Positions 18,423-27,262 of a DNA stretch of 64,000 nucleotides are shown here, one piece after another. The notes beneath the pieces were generated by a model. It saw only the letters and a program-made list of their open reading frames with translations, searched no databases and was not told where the DNA came from. Source of the stretch: Luteimonas aquatica (lineage in GTDB: Bacteria > Pseudomonadota > Gammaproteobacteria > Xanthomonadales > Xanthomonadaceae). Within the stretch, counting starts at the first letter, position 1, and each line of letters begins with the position of its first letter. Where the stretch lies: NCBI RefSeq assembly GCF_022662575.1, contig NZ_JALBFU010000003.1, positions 60,878 through 124,877 on the forward strand, written 5' to 3'. The translations under genes were made by a program, and so were the position numbers.

Positions 18423-21100
18423 CCCAAAACATCCTCTGCCGGCAGCGCGCGCAGGTTGTAGGTGTTGGCCATGACGAAGCCGTAGGCGCCGGCGTCGGCG
18501 ATCAGCAGCACGTCGCCCTCGCCGGTGTCGGCCGGCAGCGGCCGCTGCACGCCGAGCACGTCGCTGGATTCGCAGATCGGGCCGACCACGTCGAACAGCT
18601 GCTGCGGCTGCGACGGTTCGCCGAGCCGGCTGAGGTTGTGCACGCCGTGATAGGCGTCGTACAGCGCCGGGCGCATCAGGGTGTGCATGCCGGCGTCGAG
18701 GCCGACGCGGCGCACGCCCTGCTTCTCGACCACCTGGGTGACACGCGCCAGCAGCACGCCGCATTCGGCCACCAGGTAGCGCCCCGGCTCGATCGCCAGG
18801 CGGTAGCGCGGATAGGCCGCCTTGATCTCCGCCAGGCCCGCCGCCCAGGCCTCGAGGTCGAAGGGCTCGGCGTCGGGCTTGTACGGAATCGGCAGGCCGC
18901 CGCCGATGTCGATGGTGTCGACGGTGCCGATGCCGTCGGCGAAGCCGGCCAGCTCGGCATAGACCTCGCGCCAGTGCGAGGGCGCGAGGATGCCGCTGCC
19001 CAGGTGGGCATGGATGCCGGTGATGCGCGCATCGAGCTTGCGCGCCTCCTCGACGAAGGCGTCGAAGGCCGACAGCGGCAGGCCGAACTTGGAGGCGGCG
19101 CCGCCGGTGACCACCTTGGCGTGGTGGCCGTCGCCGCGCCCCAGGTCGATGCGCAGCCACAGGTCGCGGCCGCGGAACAGCTCCGGCCAGTGGCGCAGCG
19201 CCTCGAGGTTGTCGACGGTGACGGTGATGCCGCGCGCGAACGCGGCCTCGTACTCGCCGCGCGGGGCGAAGCTCGGCGTGAACAGCACGCGCGCCGGATC
19301 CAGTTCCGGCAGCACGGAGAACACGTGCTCGACCTCGCCGCGCGAGACGCATTCCAGGCCGAAGCCGTCGGCGACCAGGGCGCGCAGCAGTTCCGGCCGC
19401 GCGTTGGCCTTGATGGCGAAGAAGCGGCGGTCGATGGCCTCCACCCCGTTGAGCGCCGCCGCGCGCGCGCGCAGGGTCGGCAGGTGGTAGACGTAGCCCG
19501 GCGTGCCGGCTTCGGCGCAGGCGAGCAGGCGCTCGCGCTCGCCCTGCCACCACTGCGCGGCGCGTTCGGGCTTGCCGTGGGCGATCTCGCGCCAGCTGGG
19601 GCCGAACACGCCGGCGTCCTGCACCGGCATCGCGCCGCTCTCGATCAGCTCGGCGTGCAGCACCGGCAGCAGGCCGTCGGCGTCGGCCTCGTCGATGACG
19701 AAGGTCAGGTTCAAGTCGTTGGAGGACTGCGAGATCAGGTGCACGCGCTCCTGCCCGAACGTGGCCCAGATGTCCGAGAGCTTGTGCAGCAGCGAGCGCA
19801 TGCCGCGCCCCACCAGGGTGATCGCCGCGCACGGCGCGATCACCTTGACGCGGCAGATCTCGGCCAGGTCGTCGGACAGGCGCGCCAGCACGTCGGTGCT
19901 GACCAGGTTCTCGCTCGGATCGAGCGAGACGGTGACGTTGGTTTCCGAGGAGCCGATCAGGTCGACCGACAGCCCGTGGCGCTTGAAGCGCTCGAACACC
20001 TCGGCGAGGAAGCCGACCTGCTGCCACATGCCGACGGTTTCCATCGACACCAGCACGATGCCGTTGCGGCGGCTGATCGCCTTCACCCCGGGCACCGTGA
20101 CGGCGCCGCCGTCGATGCTGGTACCCGGCAGGTCGGGGCGCTCGGTGTCGAGGATCGCCATCGGCACCTGGCCGTCGCGGCAGGGCTTGATCGAGCGCGG
20201 ATGCAGCACCTTGGCGCCGGTGGTGGCGATTTCCTGCGCCTCGGCGTAGTCCAGGCGGGTGAGCAGGCGCGCGTCGGGCACCTCGCGCGGGTTGGCGCTG
20301 AACATGCCGGGCACGTCGGTCCAGATCTCCACGCGCCGCGCGCCGAGCAGCGCGCCGAAGTACGCGGCCGAGGTGTCGGAGCCGCCGCGACCGAGGATCG
20401 CGGTGCCGCCGTCACTATGGCGGGCAATGAAGCCCTGGGTGAGCAGCAATCGCGCCGGCTGCGCGCCGAACCGCGCGCGCCAGTCGGCGTCGGACTCGCG
20501 CCGGCAGTTCACCGACAGCCGCGAGGCCCAGGCGCTCTGGTTCGGCAGGGCCACGGCGTCGAGCCAGTCGCGCGCGTCGCACCAGCCGAAATCCAGGCCC
20601 TGCGCGCACAGGTAGGCGGCGCCGAGCGTGGAGGACAGCAGTTCGCCCTGCCCCAGCACCTCGGCCTGCCAGTCGAGCGAACGCGCGGCCGCGCGCGGGT
20701 CGTGCAGCAATGCCCGCAGGCCCGCCAGCCGTTCGCCCAGCGCGGCGTCGGCGTCGAGGCCGAGCTCGCCGGCGAAGGCCTTGTGGCGCTCGATCAGCGC
20801 GTCCACGCGCGCGGCGCGGTCGGCGGCGCCGTCGGCGGACGCTCCCTGTGCGATCGCGGTCAATTCGTTGGTCACGCCCGACAGCGCCGACACCACCACC
20901 ACCACCCGGGCCTGGTGGTCCTCGGCGCGCTGTTTCGCCAGGCGGCCGATGGTGTCCCAGCGATGGCGGCGCGACACCGAGGTGCCGCCGAATTTCAGCA
21001 CGACCCAGCGGTCTATGGGAGCGGGGTCCGCGAAGGAGGAGGTCGTCGGCTCGGAGGCGAGCGGACCGGTGCGAGGCGCTCGCGTTGGGGTGGTGGGCAT
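18419..21100 (-). CDS. bifunctional aspartate kinase / diaminopimelate decarboxylase
   Basis: Fusion of 893 aa joining the first and last enzymes of the lysine pathway. Residues ~30-460 are aspartate kinase: KFGGTS at 36-41, the AK core, then ACT-type regulatory repeats around VGMWQQVGFLAEVFERF. Residues ~490-893 are fold-III PLP diaminopimelate decarboxylase, with the PLP lysine Lys564 in FFAIKAN and the GGGLPIPY, EPGRYLV and CESSDV motifs. The same fusion is known in Xanthomonas and Xylella. It heads an operon with murL and murD2, tying DAP/lysine metabolism to peptidoglycan stem synthesis. Feedback control through the ACT domains is likely. Confidence 0.95.
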   Translation of the reverse strand: MPTTPTRAPRTGPLASEPTTSSFADPAPIDRWVVLKFGGTSVSRRHRWDTIGRLAKQRAEDHQARVVVVVSALSGVTNELTAIAQGASADGAADRAARVDALIERHKAFAGELGLDADAALGERLAGLRALLHDPRAAARSLDWQAEVLGQGELLSSTLGAAYLCAQGLDFGWCDARDWLDAVALPNQSAWASRLSVNCRRESDADWRARFGAQPARLLLTQGFIARHSDGGTAILGRGGSDTSAAYFGALLGARRVEIWTDVPGMFSANPREVPDARLLTRLDYAEAQEIATTGAKVLHPRSIKPCRDGQVPMAILDTERPDLPGTSIDGGAVTVPGVKAISRRNGIVLVSMETVGMWQQVGFLAEVFERFKRHGLSVDLIGSSETNVTVSLDPSENLVSTDVLARLSDDLAEICRVKVIAPCAAITLVGRGMRSLLHKLSDIWATFGQERVHLISQSSNDLNLTFVIDEADADGLLPVLHAELIESGAMPVQDAGVFGPSWREIAHGKPERAAQWWQGERERLLACAEAGTPGYVYHLPTLRARAAALNGVEAIDRRFFAIKANARPELLRALVADGFGLECVSRGEVEHVFSVLPELDPARVLFTPSFAPRGEYEAAFARGITVTVDNLEALRHWPELFRGRDLWLRIDLGRGDGHHAKVVTGGAASKFGLPLSAFDAFVEEARKLDARITGIHAHLGSGILAPSHWREVYAELAGFADGIGTVDTIDIGGGLPIPYKPDAEPFDLEAWAAGLAEIKAAYPRYRLAIEPGRYLVAECGVLLARVTQVVEKQGVRRVGLDAGMHTLMRPALYDAYHGVHNLSRLGEPSQPQQLFDVVGPICESSDVLGVQRPLPADTGEGDVLLIADAGAYGFVMANTYNLRALPAEDVLG

Positions 21101-21221
21101 CGACAGGAGGGAGTTGAGTAGAATGCGCTGGATAGGATCGGGTCTTTCGCGCCCGCGCCCGGCTTGCCTGACGCGATCGTCCGATTCTAAAGCAGATGCT
21201 CCGAGCGAAGGTACGACCGAG

Positions 21222-22112
21222 ATGACCCGCCGCCGCTACCTTCAACTCGACGTCTTCGCCAGCCGTCCCGGCGCCGGCAATCCGCTGGCCGTGGTCCTCG
21301 ACGCCGAGGGCCTGGACGAGGCGCAGATGCAGGCCATCGCGCGCTGGACGCGGCTGCCGGAAACCACCTTCGTGCTGCCGCCGGTCTCGGTCGACGCCGA
21401 CTACCGCCTGCGCATCTTCAGCCCGCGCCGCGAGGTGCCCTTCGCCGGGCATCCGAGCGTGGGCACCGCGCACGCGGTGCTGGAGGCGGGACTGGCGAGG
21501 CCGCGCGAGGGCCTGCTGGTGCAGGACGGGGTCGCCGGCAAGCTGCCGCTGCGCGTGGCCGGCGACGGGCAACGGCGCACCATCGCCGTGCGCACGCCGC
21601 GCGCGCAAGTGGGCGAGATCGCCTCCGCCGACGACCCGCGCCTGCGCCAGGCGCTGCAGGGACTGCCGCTGGGCGCGCTGCCGCCGGTGCTGATGAACGG
21701 CGGGCGCCGCTGGTGGCTGGTGGAACTGGCCGACGAGGCCGCGCTGCGCGCCGCCGCCCCCGACTGGGCCGCGATCGCCAGGCTCGCCGCCGACACCGAG
21801 AGCATGGGGCTGTGCGTGTTCGCGCGCAGCCGCGATCCGGTCTACTACCTGGCGGTGCGCGCCTGGGTCGGCGCGCCGTCGCAGTTCGAGGACGCCGCCT
21901 CCGGTGCCGCCAACGCCACGCTGGCGGCCTGGCTGGCCTCGCAGGGCGCGCTGCCCGGCAGCGGCGGCCACTACCGCATCAGCCAGGGCCGCGAGGTCGG
22001 CCACGACGCCATCATCGAGCTGCTGGTCGACGGCCAGGGCGAGGTCTGGTCCGGGGGACGGGTGGTCACCGTGGTGGACGGCCATCTGGACTGGAGCGGC
22101 GAGCGCGACTAG
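21222..22112 (+). CDS. PhzF family isomerase/epimerase-like protein
   Basis: PhzF-fold protein of 296 aa, two similar halves related to diaminopimelate epimerase. Typical segments are LDVFASRPGAGNPLAVV at the start, FAGHPSVGTAH (the GHP motif) near residue 70, and FEDAASGAANATLA near residue 225, the usual DxxTGS region. Few family members have known substrates; PhzF itself isomerises a phenazine precursor, but no phenazine genes are here. The ATG at 21222 is chosen over a frame that runs upstream through the lysAC region. A second, frameshifted PhzF paralogue lies at 54576. Confidence 0.88.
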   Translation: MTRRRYLQLDVFASRPGAGNPLAVVLDAEGLDEAQMQAIARWTRLPETTFVLPPVSVDADYRLRIFSPRREVPFAGHPSVGTAHAVLEAGLARPREGLLVQDGVAGKLPLRVAGDGQRRTIAVRTPRAQVGEIASADDPRLRQALQGLPLGALPPVLMNGGRRWWLVELADEAALRAAAPDWAAIARLAADTESMGLCVFARSRDPVYYLAVRAWVGAPSQFEDAASGAANATLAAWLASQGALPGSGGHYRISQGREVGHDAIIELLVDGQGEVWSGGRVVTVVDGHLDWSGERD

Positions 22113-22160
22113 CGCATTCGGTCCGCGACGCGCTCGATCCCGCCCGTCGCCGCACTGCGT

Positions 22161-23183
22161 TCACGGCGCGCGCAGCCGTTGCAGCAGCGCTTCTCCCCGC
22201 CAATCGCGCGCCCCGCCCCGCTCGGCTTCGCGCACCAGCGCCAGCAGCCGCGCGTTCACCGGCGCGGCGGCGCCGAGCGTATCGGCCAGGCGCACTACTT
22301 CGCCGTTGAGCCAGGCCACCTCGGTCTCGCGTCCTGCCTGCAGGTCTTCCCACATCGACGAGCGGGCCAGCGGGTCGATGCGCAGCATGCGGCCGAACAG
22401 CACCCGGAACGGCGCGTCCGGCCATTCGAGCACCGCGGGAATCCAGTGCGGCGGCAACGGCGTCAGCCTGGCCGGGCGAATCCCCGCCCTCCTCAGCAAA
22501 CCGAGCGCCTCGCGCTGCGCCAGCGCCAGGCAGCGCCGATAGGCGCGCTGCGACAGCTCCTCGCGCAGCGGCCGTCCCGACAGCGCGTTCACCGCATTGT
22601 TGAGATTGAGCAGCAGCTTGGCCCATTGCACCGCGCGCATGTCCCGGTATTGCCGCAGCGGCAGCCCGGCTTCCGCGAACAGCGGCAGGACCGGCGCCAG
22701 CGCGGGATGGCGCGCCACCGCGAGTTCGCCCTCGCTGCCCTGGTGGAACGCGCCGCCTCCGCCCTGCACCACGTTGAACGGCACCATGCCGGTGAGCACC
22801 GTGCACGCGGGCAGGGCCGCGCGCAGGATCTCGTCGTTGCCCAGGCCGTTCTGCAGGCTGATCACCGTCGTCCCGGGCCGCAGCGCCGCGGCCAGCGCGC
22901 GGCCGGCCTCGGCGGTGGCCGCGGCCTTCACCGTGACCAGCACCAGATCGGCCGCCGCGGCGGCCTGCGGCGTCTCGCGGAAAGCCACCGACGCGCCGGG
23001 AACGTGCAGCTCCAGACCGCGGTAGTCGCTCAGGCGCAGGCCATGCGCGGCGATCTCGCGCGCCAGGCGTGCCCGCCCCACGAACTCGACCTCGGCGCCA
23101 GAGGCCAGCAGGCGCCCGCCGACGTAGCAGCCGACGCTGCCGGCGCCGAAGACGCAGATGCGAATGCCCGCGCCGGCCGCCAC
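22161..23183 (-). CDS. 2-dehydropantoate 2-reductase family protein
   Basis: NADPH-dependent ketopantoate reductase-type enzyme of 340 aa. It has the Rossmann motif FGAGSVGCYVGGRL (about 12-25), the SLQNGLGN segment near 110 and WAKLLLNLNNAVNAL with the conserved catalytic Lys. The GTG start at 23183 lies one base from the stop of the BASS transporter gene, so the two form an operon. The reaction would be ketopantoate to pantoate for CoA synthesis, although the family also contains enzymes for other 2-keto acids. Confidence 0.85.
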   Translation of the reverse strand: MAAGAGIRICVFGAGSVGCYVGGRLLASGAEVEFVGRARLAREIAAHGLRLSDYRGLELHVPGASVAFRETPQAAAAADLVLVTVKAAATAEAGRALAAALRPGTTVISLQNGLGNDEILRAALPACTVLTGMVPFNVVQGGGGAFHQGSEGELAVARHPALAPVLPLFAEAGLPLRQYRDMRAVQWAKLLLNLNNAVNALSGRPLREELSQRAYRRCLALAQREALGLLRRAGIRPARLTPLPPHWIPAVLEWPDAPFRVLFGRMLRIDPLARSSMWEDLQAGRETEVAWLNGEVVRLADTLGAAAPVNARLLALVREAERGGARDWRGEALLQRLRAP

Positions 23184-23184
23184 C

Positions 23185-24084
23185 TCAGGAAGCGCCCGCC
23201 ACCGTGGCCGTCCTGGCCTCCTCGCGCGCCACCGCGCGGCGGCCGAGCACGACCATCGCCAGCGCCGGCAGGTACATCAGCAGTCCGTAGACGGCGCCGG
23301 GCATGGCGATCTGCGGCGATTGCAGCAGGCTCAGCGCGATCACGATCGCCAGCGTGCTGTTCTGCACGCCGACCTCCATGCCGATGGTGATCGCATCGCG
23401 CAGGGCGAGCCCGCAGGCGCGGCCGAGCAGGAAGCCGAGGCCGACCGCGGCGCAGCACAGCGTCAGCGCGGCCGGGCCGAGCTGCGCCAGCCAGGCCGGC
23501 AGCCGCTCGCGCTCGGAAACGGCGATGGCGACGATCAGCAGCAGCAGGAAGCCCAGCGAGAAGCGGCTGACCCAGGGCTCCACGCGCTGCGCGAAGCCGG
23601 GCGCGAAACGCCGGATCGCCATGCCCAGCAGGACCGGCGCCAGCACCAGCGCCGCCAGGTGCAGGACGGTCTGGCCGACCGGCAGGCGGATCTCGCGCGC
23701 CTGCCCGCCGAACGCCTGCAGCGCCAGGTTCACCAGCAGCGGCACACTGAGGAAGGTGACCAGGGCGCTGATCACCGTGAGCGTGACCGCCAGCGCGACG
23801 TTGCCGCGCGCCAGGAAGGTCAGCGCGTTGGAGGTGCTGCCGCTGGGACAGGCGGCCACCAGCACCAGCCCCACCGCCAGCTCGGGCGACATCGGAAACA
23901 GCGAGGCCACGGCGAAGCCCAGCCCGGGCAGCAGCAGGTAATGCCCCAGCACGCCCACCCACACCGGCTTGGGATGTTCGGCGATGCGGCGGAAATCGCC
24001 GCCGCGCAAGGTCAGGCCGATGCCGCACATGATCACGGCGATCGCGATCGGCAGCGCGAGCTTGATCAGCGGATTGTCCTGCAC
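23185..24084 (-). CDS. bile acid:sodium symporter (BASS) family transporter
   Basis: Ten-helix inner-membrane transporter of 299 aa. The family hallmarks are visible: GxxLxxxDF near the N-terminus, ACPSGSTSNALTFLARGN (about 79-96, the crossover/sodium-site segment) and GMEVGVQNSTLAIVIA (about 233-248, second crossover). BASS proteins carry organic anions with sodium; PanS of Salmonella, a member, has been implicated in ketopantoate transport. Its tight linkage to a ketopantoate-reductase-like gene makes a 2-keto acid the favoured substrate here. Confidence 0.88.
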   Translation of the reverse strand: MQDNPLIKLALPIAIAVIMCGIGLTLRGGDFRRIAEHPKPVWVGVLGHYLLLPGLGFAVASLFPMSPELAVGLVLVAACPSGSTSNALTFLARGNVALAVTLTVISALVTFLSVPLLVNLALQAFGGQAREIRLPVGQTVLHLAALVLAPVLLGMAIRRFAPGFAQRVEPWVSRFSLGFLLLLIVAIAVSERERLPAWLAQLGPAALTLCCAAVGLGFLLGRACGLALRDAITIGMEVGVQNSTLAIVIALSLLQSPQIAMPGAVYGLLMYLPALAMVVLGRRAVAREEARTATVAGAS

Positions 24085-24252
24085 GCTCCCTCCCCGGCGG
24101 CGTGGCGGCGACGCCGCCGCTCTTGACCAGGCCGCCCTCGACCCAGGCCGATCCTAACCCGGATCGGCGCGGCGCTAGGCCACCCGGCGTTCTCGCCCCC
24201 CCGACGCCCCGCCCCCCGTACTATCCCCTTCCCTCCGCAGCAGGCAGCCACG

Positions 24253-24999
24253 ATGCGCAAGACCATCCTGATCACCGGCGCCAGCTCCGGCCTCGGTGCC
24301 GGCCTGGCCCGCGAGTTCGCCCGCCGCGGCCGCCACCTGGCGCTGTGCGCGCGCCGCGTCGAGCGGCTGGAGGCGCTCAAGGCCGAACTGGAAGCCGCGC
24401 ACCCGGATATCCGCGTCTCGGTGCGCGCGCTCGACGTCGGCCGCTACGAGGACGTGTTCACCGTGTTCCGCGACTTCGCCGCCGAGTTCGGCGCGCTGGA
24501 CCGGGTGATCGTCAACGCCGGCATGGGCAAGGGCGCCTCGCTCGGCACCGGCTATTTCCACGCCAACCGCGCCACCGCCGAAACCAACTTCGTGGCCGCG
24601 CTGGCGCAGTGCGAGGCGGCGCTGGAGATCTTCCGCGCGCAGAACGCCGGGCATCTGGTCACCGTCGCCTCGATCAGCGCCCTGCGCGGCATGCCGCGCG
24701 CGATGACCGTGTACGGGGCCACCAAGGCCGGGCTGGCGGCGCTGAGCGAAGGCATTCGCTCCGACCTGCACGCCACGCCGATCCGCGTCACCACGCTGTT
24801 CCCCGGCTATATCCGTTCGGAAATCAACGAGAAGCTCAAGCGCACGCCCTTCATCGTCGACACCGGCACCGGCTGCCGCCTGCTGGCCGCGGCCATCGAA
24901 CGCGAGCCGGCGAAGGCCTACGTGCCGTGGTGGCCCTGGGCGCCGCTGGGCTTCCTGATCAAGCGGCTGCCGCTGGGCCTGGTGCGACGCATCACCTGA
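24253..24999 (+). CDS. short-chain dehydrogenase/reductase
   Basis: Classical SDR of 248 aa. The cofactor motif TGASSGLG is at residues 8-15, NAG near residue 92, and the active-site pair Tyr154/Lys158 in YGATK, with a Ser in VASIS about 14 residues earlier. An Arg-rich segment after the first strand (CARRVERL) favours NADP. The C-terminus is tryptophan- and proline-rich (YVPWWPWAPLG), suggesting membrane contact. The substrate is unknown. It converges on the glycine-zipper gene. Confidence 0.88.
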   Translation: MRKTILITGASSGLGAGLAREFARRGRHLALCARRVERLEALKAELEAAHPDIRVSVRALDVGRYEDVFTVFRDFAAEFGALDRVIVNAGMGKGASLGTGYFHANRATAETNFVAALAQCEAALEIFRAQNAGHLVTVASISALRGMPRAMTVYGATKAGLAALSEGIRSDLHATPIRVTTLFPGYIRSEINEKLKRTPFIVDTGTGCRLLAAAIEREPAKAYVPWWPWAPLGFLIKRLPLGLVRRIT

Positions 25000-25016
25000 T
25001 CGGCCGTCGCGGCCGC

Positions 25017-25048
25017 AAAAAAAGCAAGGGCCCCGCGGGCCCTTGCTT
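25017..25048 (-). terminator. strong intrinsic terminator
   Basis: A 12-bp perfect stem AAGCAAGGGCCC (25022-25033) pairs with 25037-25048, loop CGC. Read leftward from the glycine-zipper gene it ends in a run of seven U (A-run 25017-25023). It also lies 23 bp past the SDR stop and may block transcripts from both sides. Confidence 0.85.
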
Positions 25049-25072
25049 CGTTCCGGGACGACGTCGCGCCGG

Positions 25073-25774
25073 TCACTCGGCGCGCACGTCCACGCGCACG
25101 CGGATGCGGTCGCCGGGGTGGTAGTTGGTGCGGGTGGTGTAGCGGCGCCCGGCGTACTCGTAGGTGACGTCGTAGGCGGCCACGCGCGAGGTGTCGACGC
25201 GGTAGTAGTCGCCGTCGCTGGGCACCGGATCGCAGACCGTGACCTCGGCGCGGCGCGGCGGCTGGCGATTGCGCTGGTTGCTGTCGTAGACGCCGCGTCC
25301 GGCCATGCCGCCGACCATCGAGCCGACCGCCGCGGTGGCGTAGCGCGCCGAGCCGCCGCCGACCTGGCTGCCGATCGCCGCGCCGAGGATGCCGCCGATC
25401 ACGGTGGCGACGTTGCGCCCGGTCTCGGAGCCGCGGCTGTAGCGGTCGTCGCGATAGCCGTCGTCGCGGTAGCCATCGTTGCGGTAACCGTCGTTGCGAT
25501 AGTCGTCGTAGCCGTCGTTGCTGGTGTAGTAGCCGTCCTGGCGGGTGCGGCAGCGCTGGCGCTGCGAGGCCGGATAGCCGGACTCGATCACCGGGTCCAC
25601 GCGCACCACGCGCGCGTAGTCGTATTGGGAGTCGCCGGCGTTGCCGTAGCGGTCCACGGTCGGCTGCGGGTAGTAGTCGCCGTCGCGGTAATAGCCGTCG
25701 CCGGATTGCGCGGACGCGGTCCCGACCGCGGCGGCGAGGCCCAGGGCGAGGAACGAGGTCGCAAGACGCTTCAT
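25073..25774 (-). CDS. exported glycine-zipper 2TM domain protein
   Basis: Envelope protein of 233 aa. A Sec signal peptide (MKRLATSFLALGLAAAVGTASA-Q) is followed by a Tyr/Asp-rich region with a five-residue tandem repeat of the type NDGYR/DDGYR (about residues 89-112). A glycine-zipper hairpin (ATVIGGILGAAIGSQVGGG to VGSMVGGMAGRGVYD, about 124-165) is the typical membrane-inserting element of the Rick_17kDa/YMGG class. The C-terminal domain (VTVCDP to VRVDVRAE) is beta-rich. The function is unknown; relatives affect envelope stability. A terminator follows directly. Confidence 0.85.
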   Translation of the reverse strand: MKRLATSFLALGLAAAVGTASAQSGDGYYRDGDYYPQPTVDRYGNAGDSQYDYARVVRVDPVIESGYPASQRQRCRTRQDGYYTSNDGYDDYRNDGYRNDGYRDDGYRDDRYSRGSETGRNVATVIGGILGAAIGSQVGGGSARYATAAVGSMVGGMAGRGVYDSNQRNRQPPRRAEVTVCDPVPSDGDYYRVDTSRVAAYDVTYEYAGRRYTTRTNYHPGDRIRVRVDVRAE

Positions 25775-25890
25775 GACGGTCGGCTCCAGCCGCGTGGGTA
25801 AACGCCCGATCGGCGCGCGACCACCGTAGGGGCGCGGCGGTAACGCCGTGCTGAATCGAAAGCGTTTCCAACGCGGCGCGGCGACGGCGT

Positions 25891-26562
25891 TTAGCGCGCC
25901 GACAGCCATCGCCCGGCCTGCGCCGCGATCGCGGCGGCCTCGCGCCCCAGCAGCGGCGCGACGTGGCCGTCCACCGGACAGCGCCGCAACTGCGCGTCCC
26001 AGGCCTGCGCCCATGCCGCGCCGATCGCCGGCGGCACGTCCTCGTCGCGCTCGGACACCAGGATCAGCACCGGACAGGACGGCGCGTCCACCGCGATCCC
26101 GGCGTAGGCGGCGCGCAGCACAGCGCCGCTCTCGTCGCGCCAGCGGCGAAAGGCGTAGAGCGCCGAGGTGTCGTCGGCGTCCGGCAGCGCGCGCCGGGTC
26201 GAGGCCAGCCGCGCTTCGCACCGCCACGGCACCACCTCCGGCCAGTCGCGCACCGGCAAGCGCGCATGCCAGGGCGCAGGCGGCAGCGCATTGATCAGGA
26301 CCAGCGCATCGGCCCGGTCGGCGCAGGCCGAGGCCAGCAATCCGCCGAGGCTGGCGCCGATCAGCGCGCGCGGACGCGGCAGCGCCAGCAGCCGCTCGCG
26401 CACCTGCGCGAGGTAGTCCTCCAGGCCGGTGGCGGCCAGGCCGCGCGGATGCGGCAGCAGGTCGAAGTCGTGCGCGCACACGCCGGCTGCCTCCAGCGCC
26501 CCGCGCCAGACGTTCCACTCCCAGCCCCCTCCGCCCGCGCCGTGCACGCACAGCGCGGACAT
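25891..26562 (-). CDS. alpha/beta hydrolase
   Basis: Hydrolase of about 223 aa. The N-terminal oxyanion motif is HGAGGGGWEW, the nucleophile elbow GASLGG has Ser71, and an acidic residue in SERDEDVP and the His of DGHVAPLLG complete the triad. The ATG at 26562 starts just before the first strand. A TTG at 26592 is also open and overlaps the osmC-like stop by eight bases. It is probably co-transcribed with the OsmC gene upstream. The substrate cannot be deduced. Confidence 0.78.
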   Translation of the reverse strand: MSALCVHGAGGGGWEWNVWRGALEAAGVCAHDFDLLPHPRGLAATGLEDYLAQVRERLLALPRPRALIGASLGGLLASACADRADALVLINALPPAPWHARLPVRDWPEVVPWRCEARLASTRRALPDADDTSALYAFRRWRDESGAVLRAAYAGIAVDAPSCPVLILVSERDEDVPPAIGAAWAQAWDAQLRRCPVDGHVAPLLGREAAAIAAQAGRWLSAR

Positions 26563-26584
26563 GCCGGGAGCGGGAATCTCGCCC

Positions 26585-27019
26585 TCAGGCAAGCAGCTCG
26601 GCTTCCAGCGTGATCGGTACCGCCGACAGCGCCTTGGAGACCGGACAGTTCTGCTTGGCGTCGTCGGCGATGGCGCGGAACCTGGCCTCGTCGATGCCCG
26701 GCACCTTGGCCTGGGTCTTGAGGCGGATCGCGCTCAGCGTGGGACCGCCTTCCATCGACAGGTCGACCTCGGCCTGGGTGTCCAGCGCCTGCGGCGGATG
26801 GCCGGCCTCGGTGAGCTTGGCCGACAGCGCCATGGTGAAACAGCCCGCGTGCGCGGCGGCGATCAATTCCTCGGGATTGGTGCCCTTCGCGTCGCCGAAG
26901 CGGCTGTTGAAGCCGTAAAGGGTGTTGTCGAGCAGGCCGCTCTGCGGCGTGCTGAGACTGCCCTGGCCCGATTTGAGATCGCCTTCCCAGTGTGCGGCGG
27001 CCTTGCGCGAGATGCCCAT
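26585..27019 (-). CDS. OsmC family peroxiredoxin
   Basis: Thiol peroxidase of 144 aa reducing organic hydroperoxides in the cytoplasm. The two redox cysteines are Cys60 (AAHAGCFTMALS) and Cys125 (KQNCPVSKAL), spaced as in OsmC. The N-terminal HWEGDLKSGQG and the PEELIAAAHAGC segments are family-typical. The ATG at 27019 is chosen. It is divergent from the EF-G-like gene and in line with the alpha/beta hydrolase gene. Confidence 0.9.
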   Translation of the reverse strand: MGISRKAAAHWEGDLKSGQGSLSTPQSGLLDNTLYGFNSRFGDAKGTNPEELIAAAHAGCFTMALSAKLTEAGHPPQALDTQAEVDLSMEGGPTLSAIRLKTQAKVPGIDEARFRAIADDAKQNCPVSKALSAVPITLEAELLA

Positions 27020-27191
27020 GTGGATGCTCCGTGAGTGTGGGGGAACGGAGCGCCCAGCATATCGCCGGGCGCGTTACGGAAGCGTCCGCCATCCTCGCCG
27101 ACGCCGATTGCTGCGGCGCAACGGGACGCTGCGTTTGCGGGCGCGGTATGGTGCCTGTCCGCCATGGCCGCCCGCCAAGCGCGTCATGCGT

Positions 27192-27240
27192 GTCCCTCCG
27201 CAAGAGCCCGGCCATCCCTGGCCGGACTTTCCACAAGAAA
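27192..27240 (+). repeat. single copy of the 54-bp palindrome-cored repeat
   Basis: This 49-bp stretch matches the unit of the tandem array at 46541-46972 at roughly 40 of 49 positions, sharing GTCCCT, CAAGAGC, CGGCC-TCC-TGGCC and GGACTTTCCA. It also shares an exact 21-base stretch, from the CCGCAAGAGC part into CGGCCATCCC, with the inverted copy inside cysJ. It ends about 22 bp before the start codon of the EF-G-like gene, so it lies in that gene's leader. Confidence 0.75.
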
Positions 27241-27262
27241 GCTCTCAGGGAGATACGGACTC

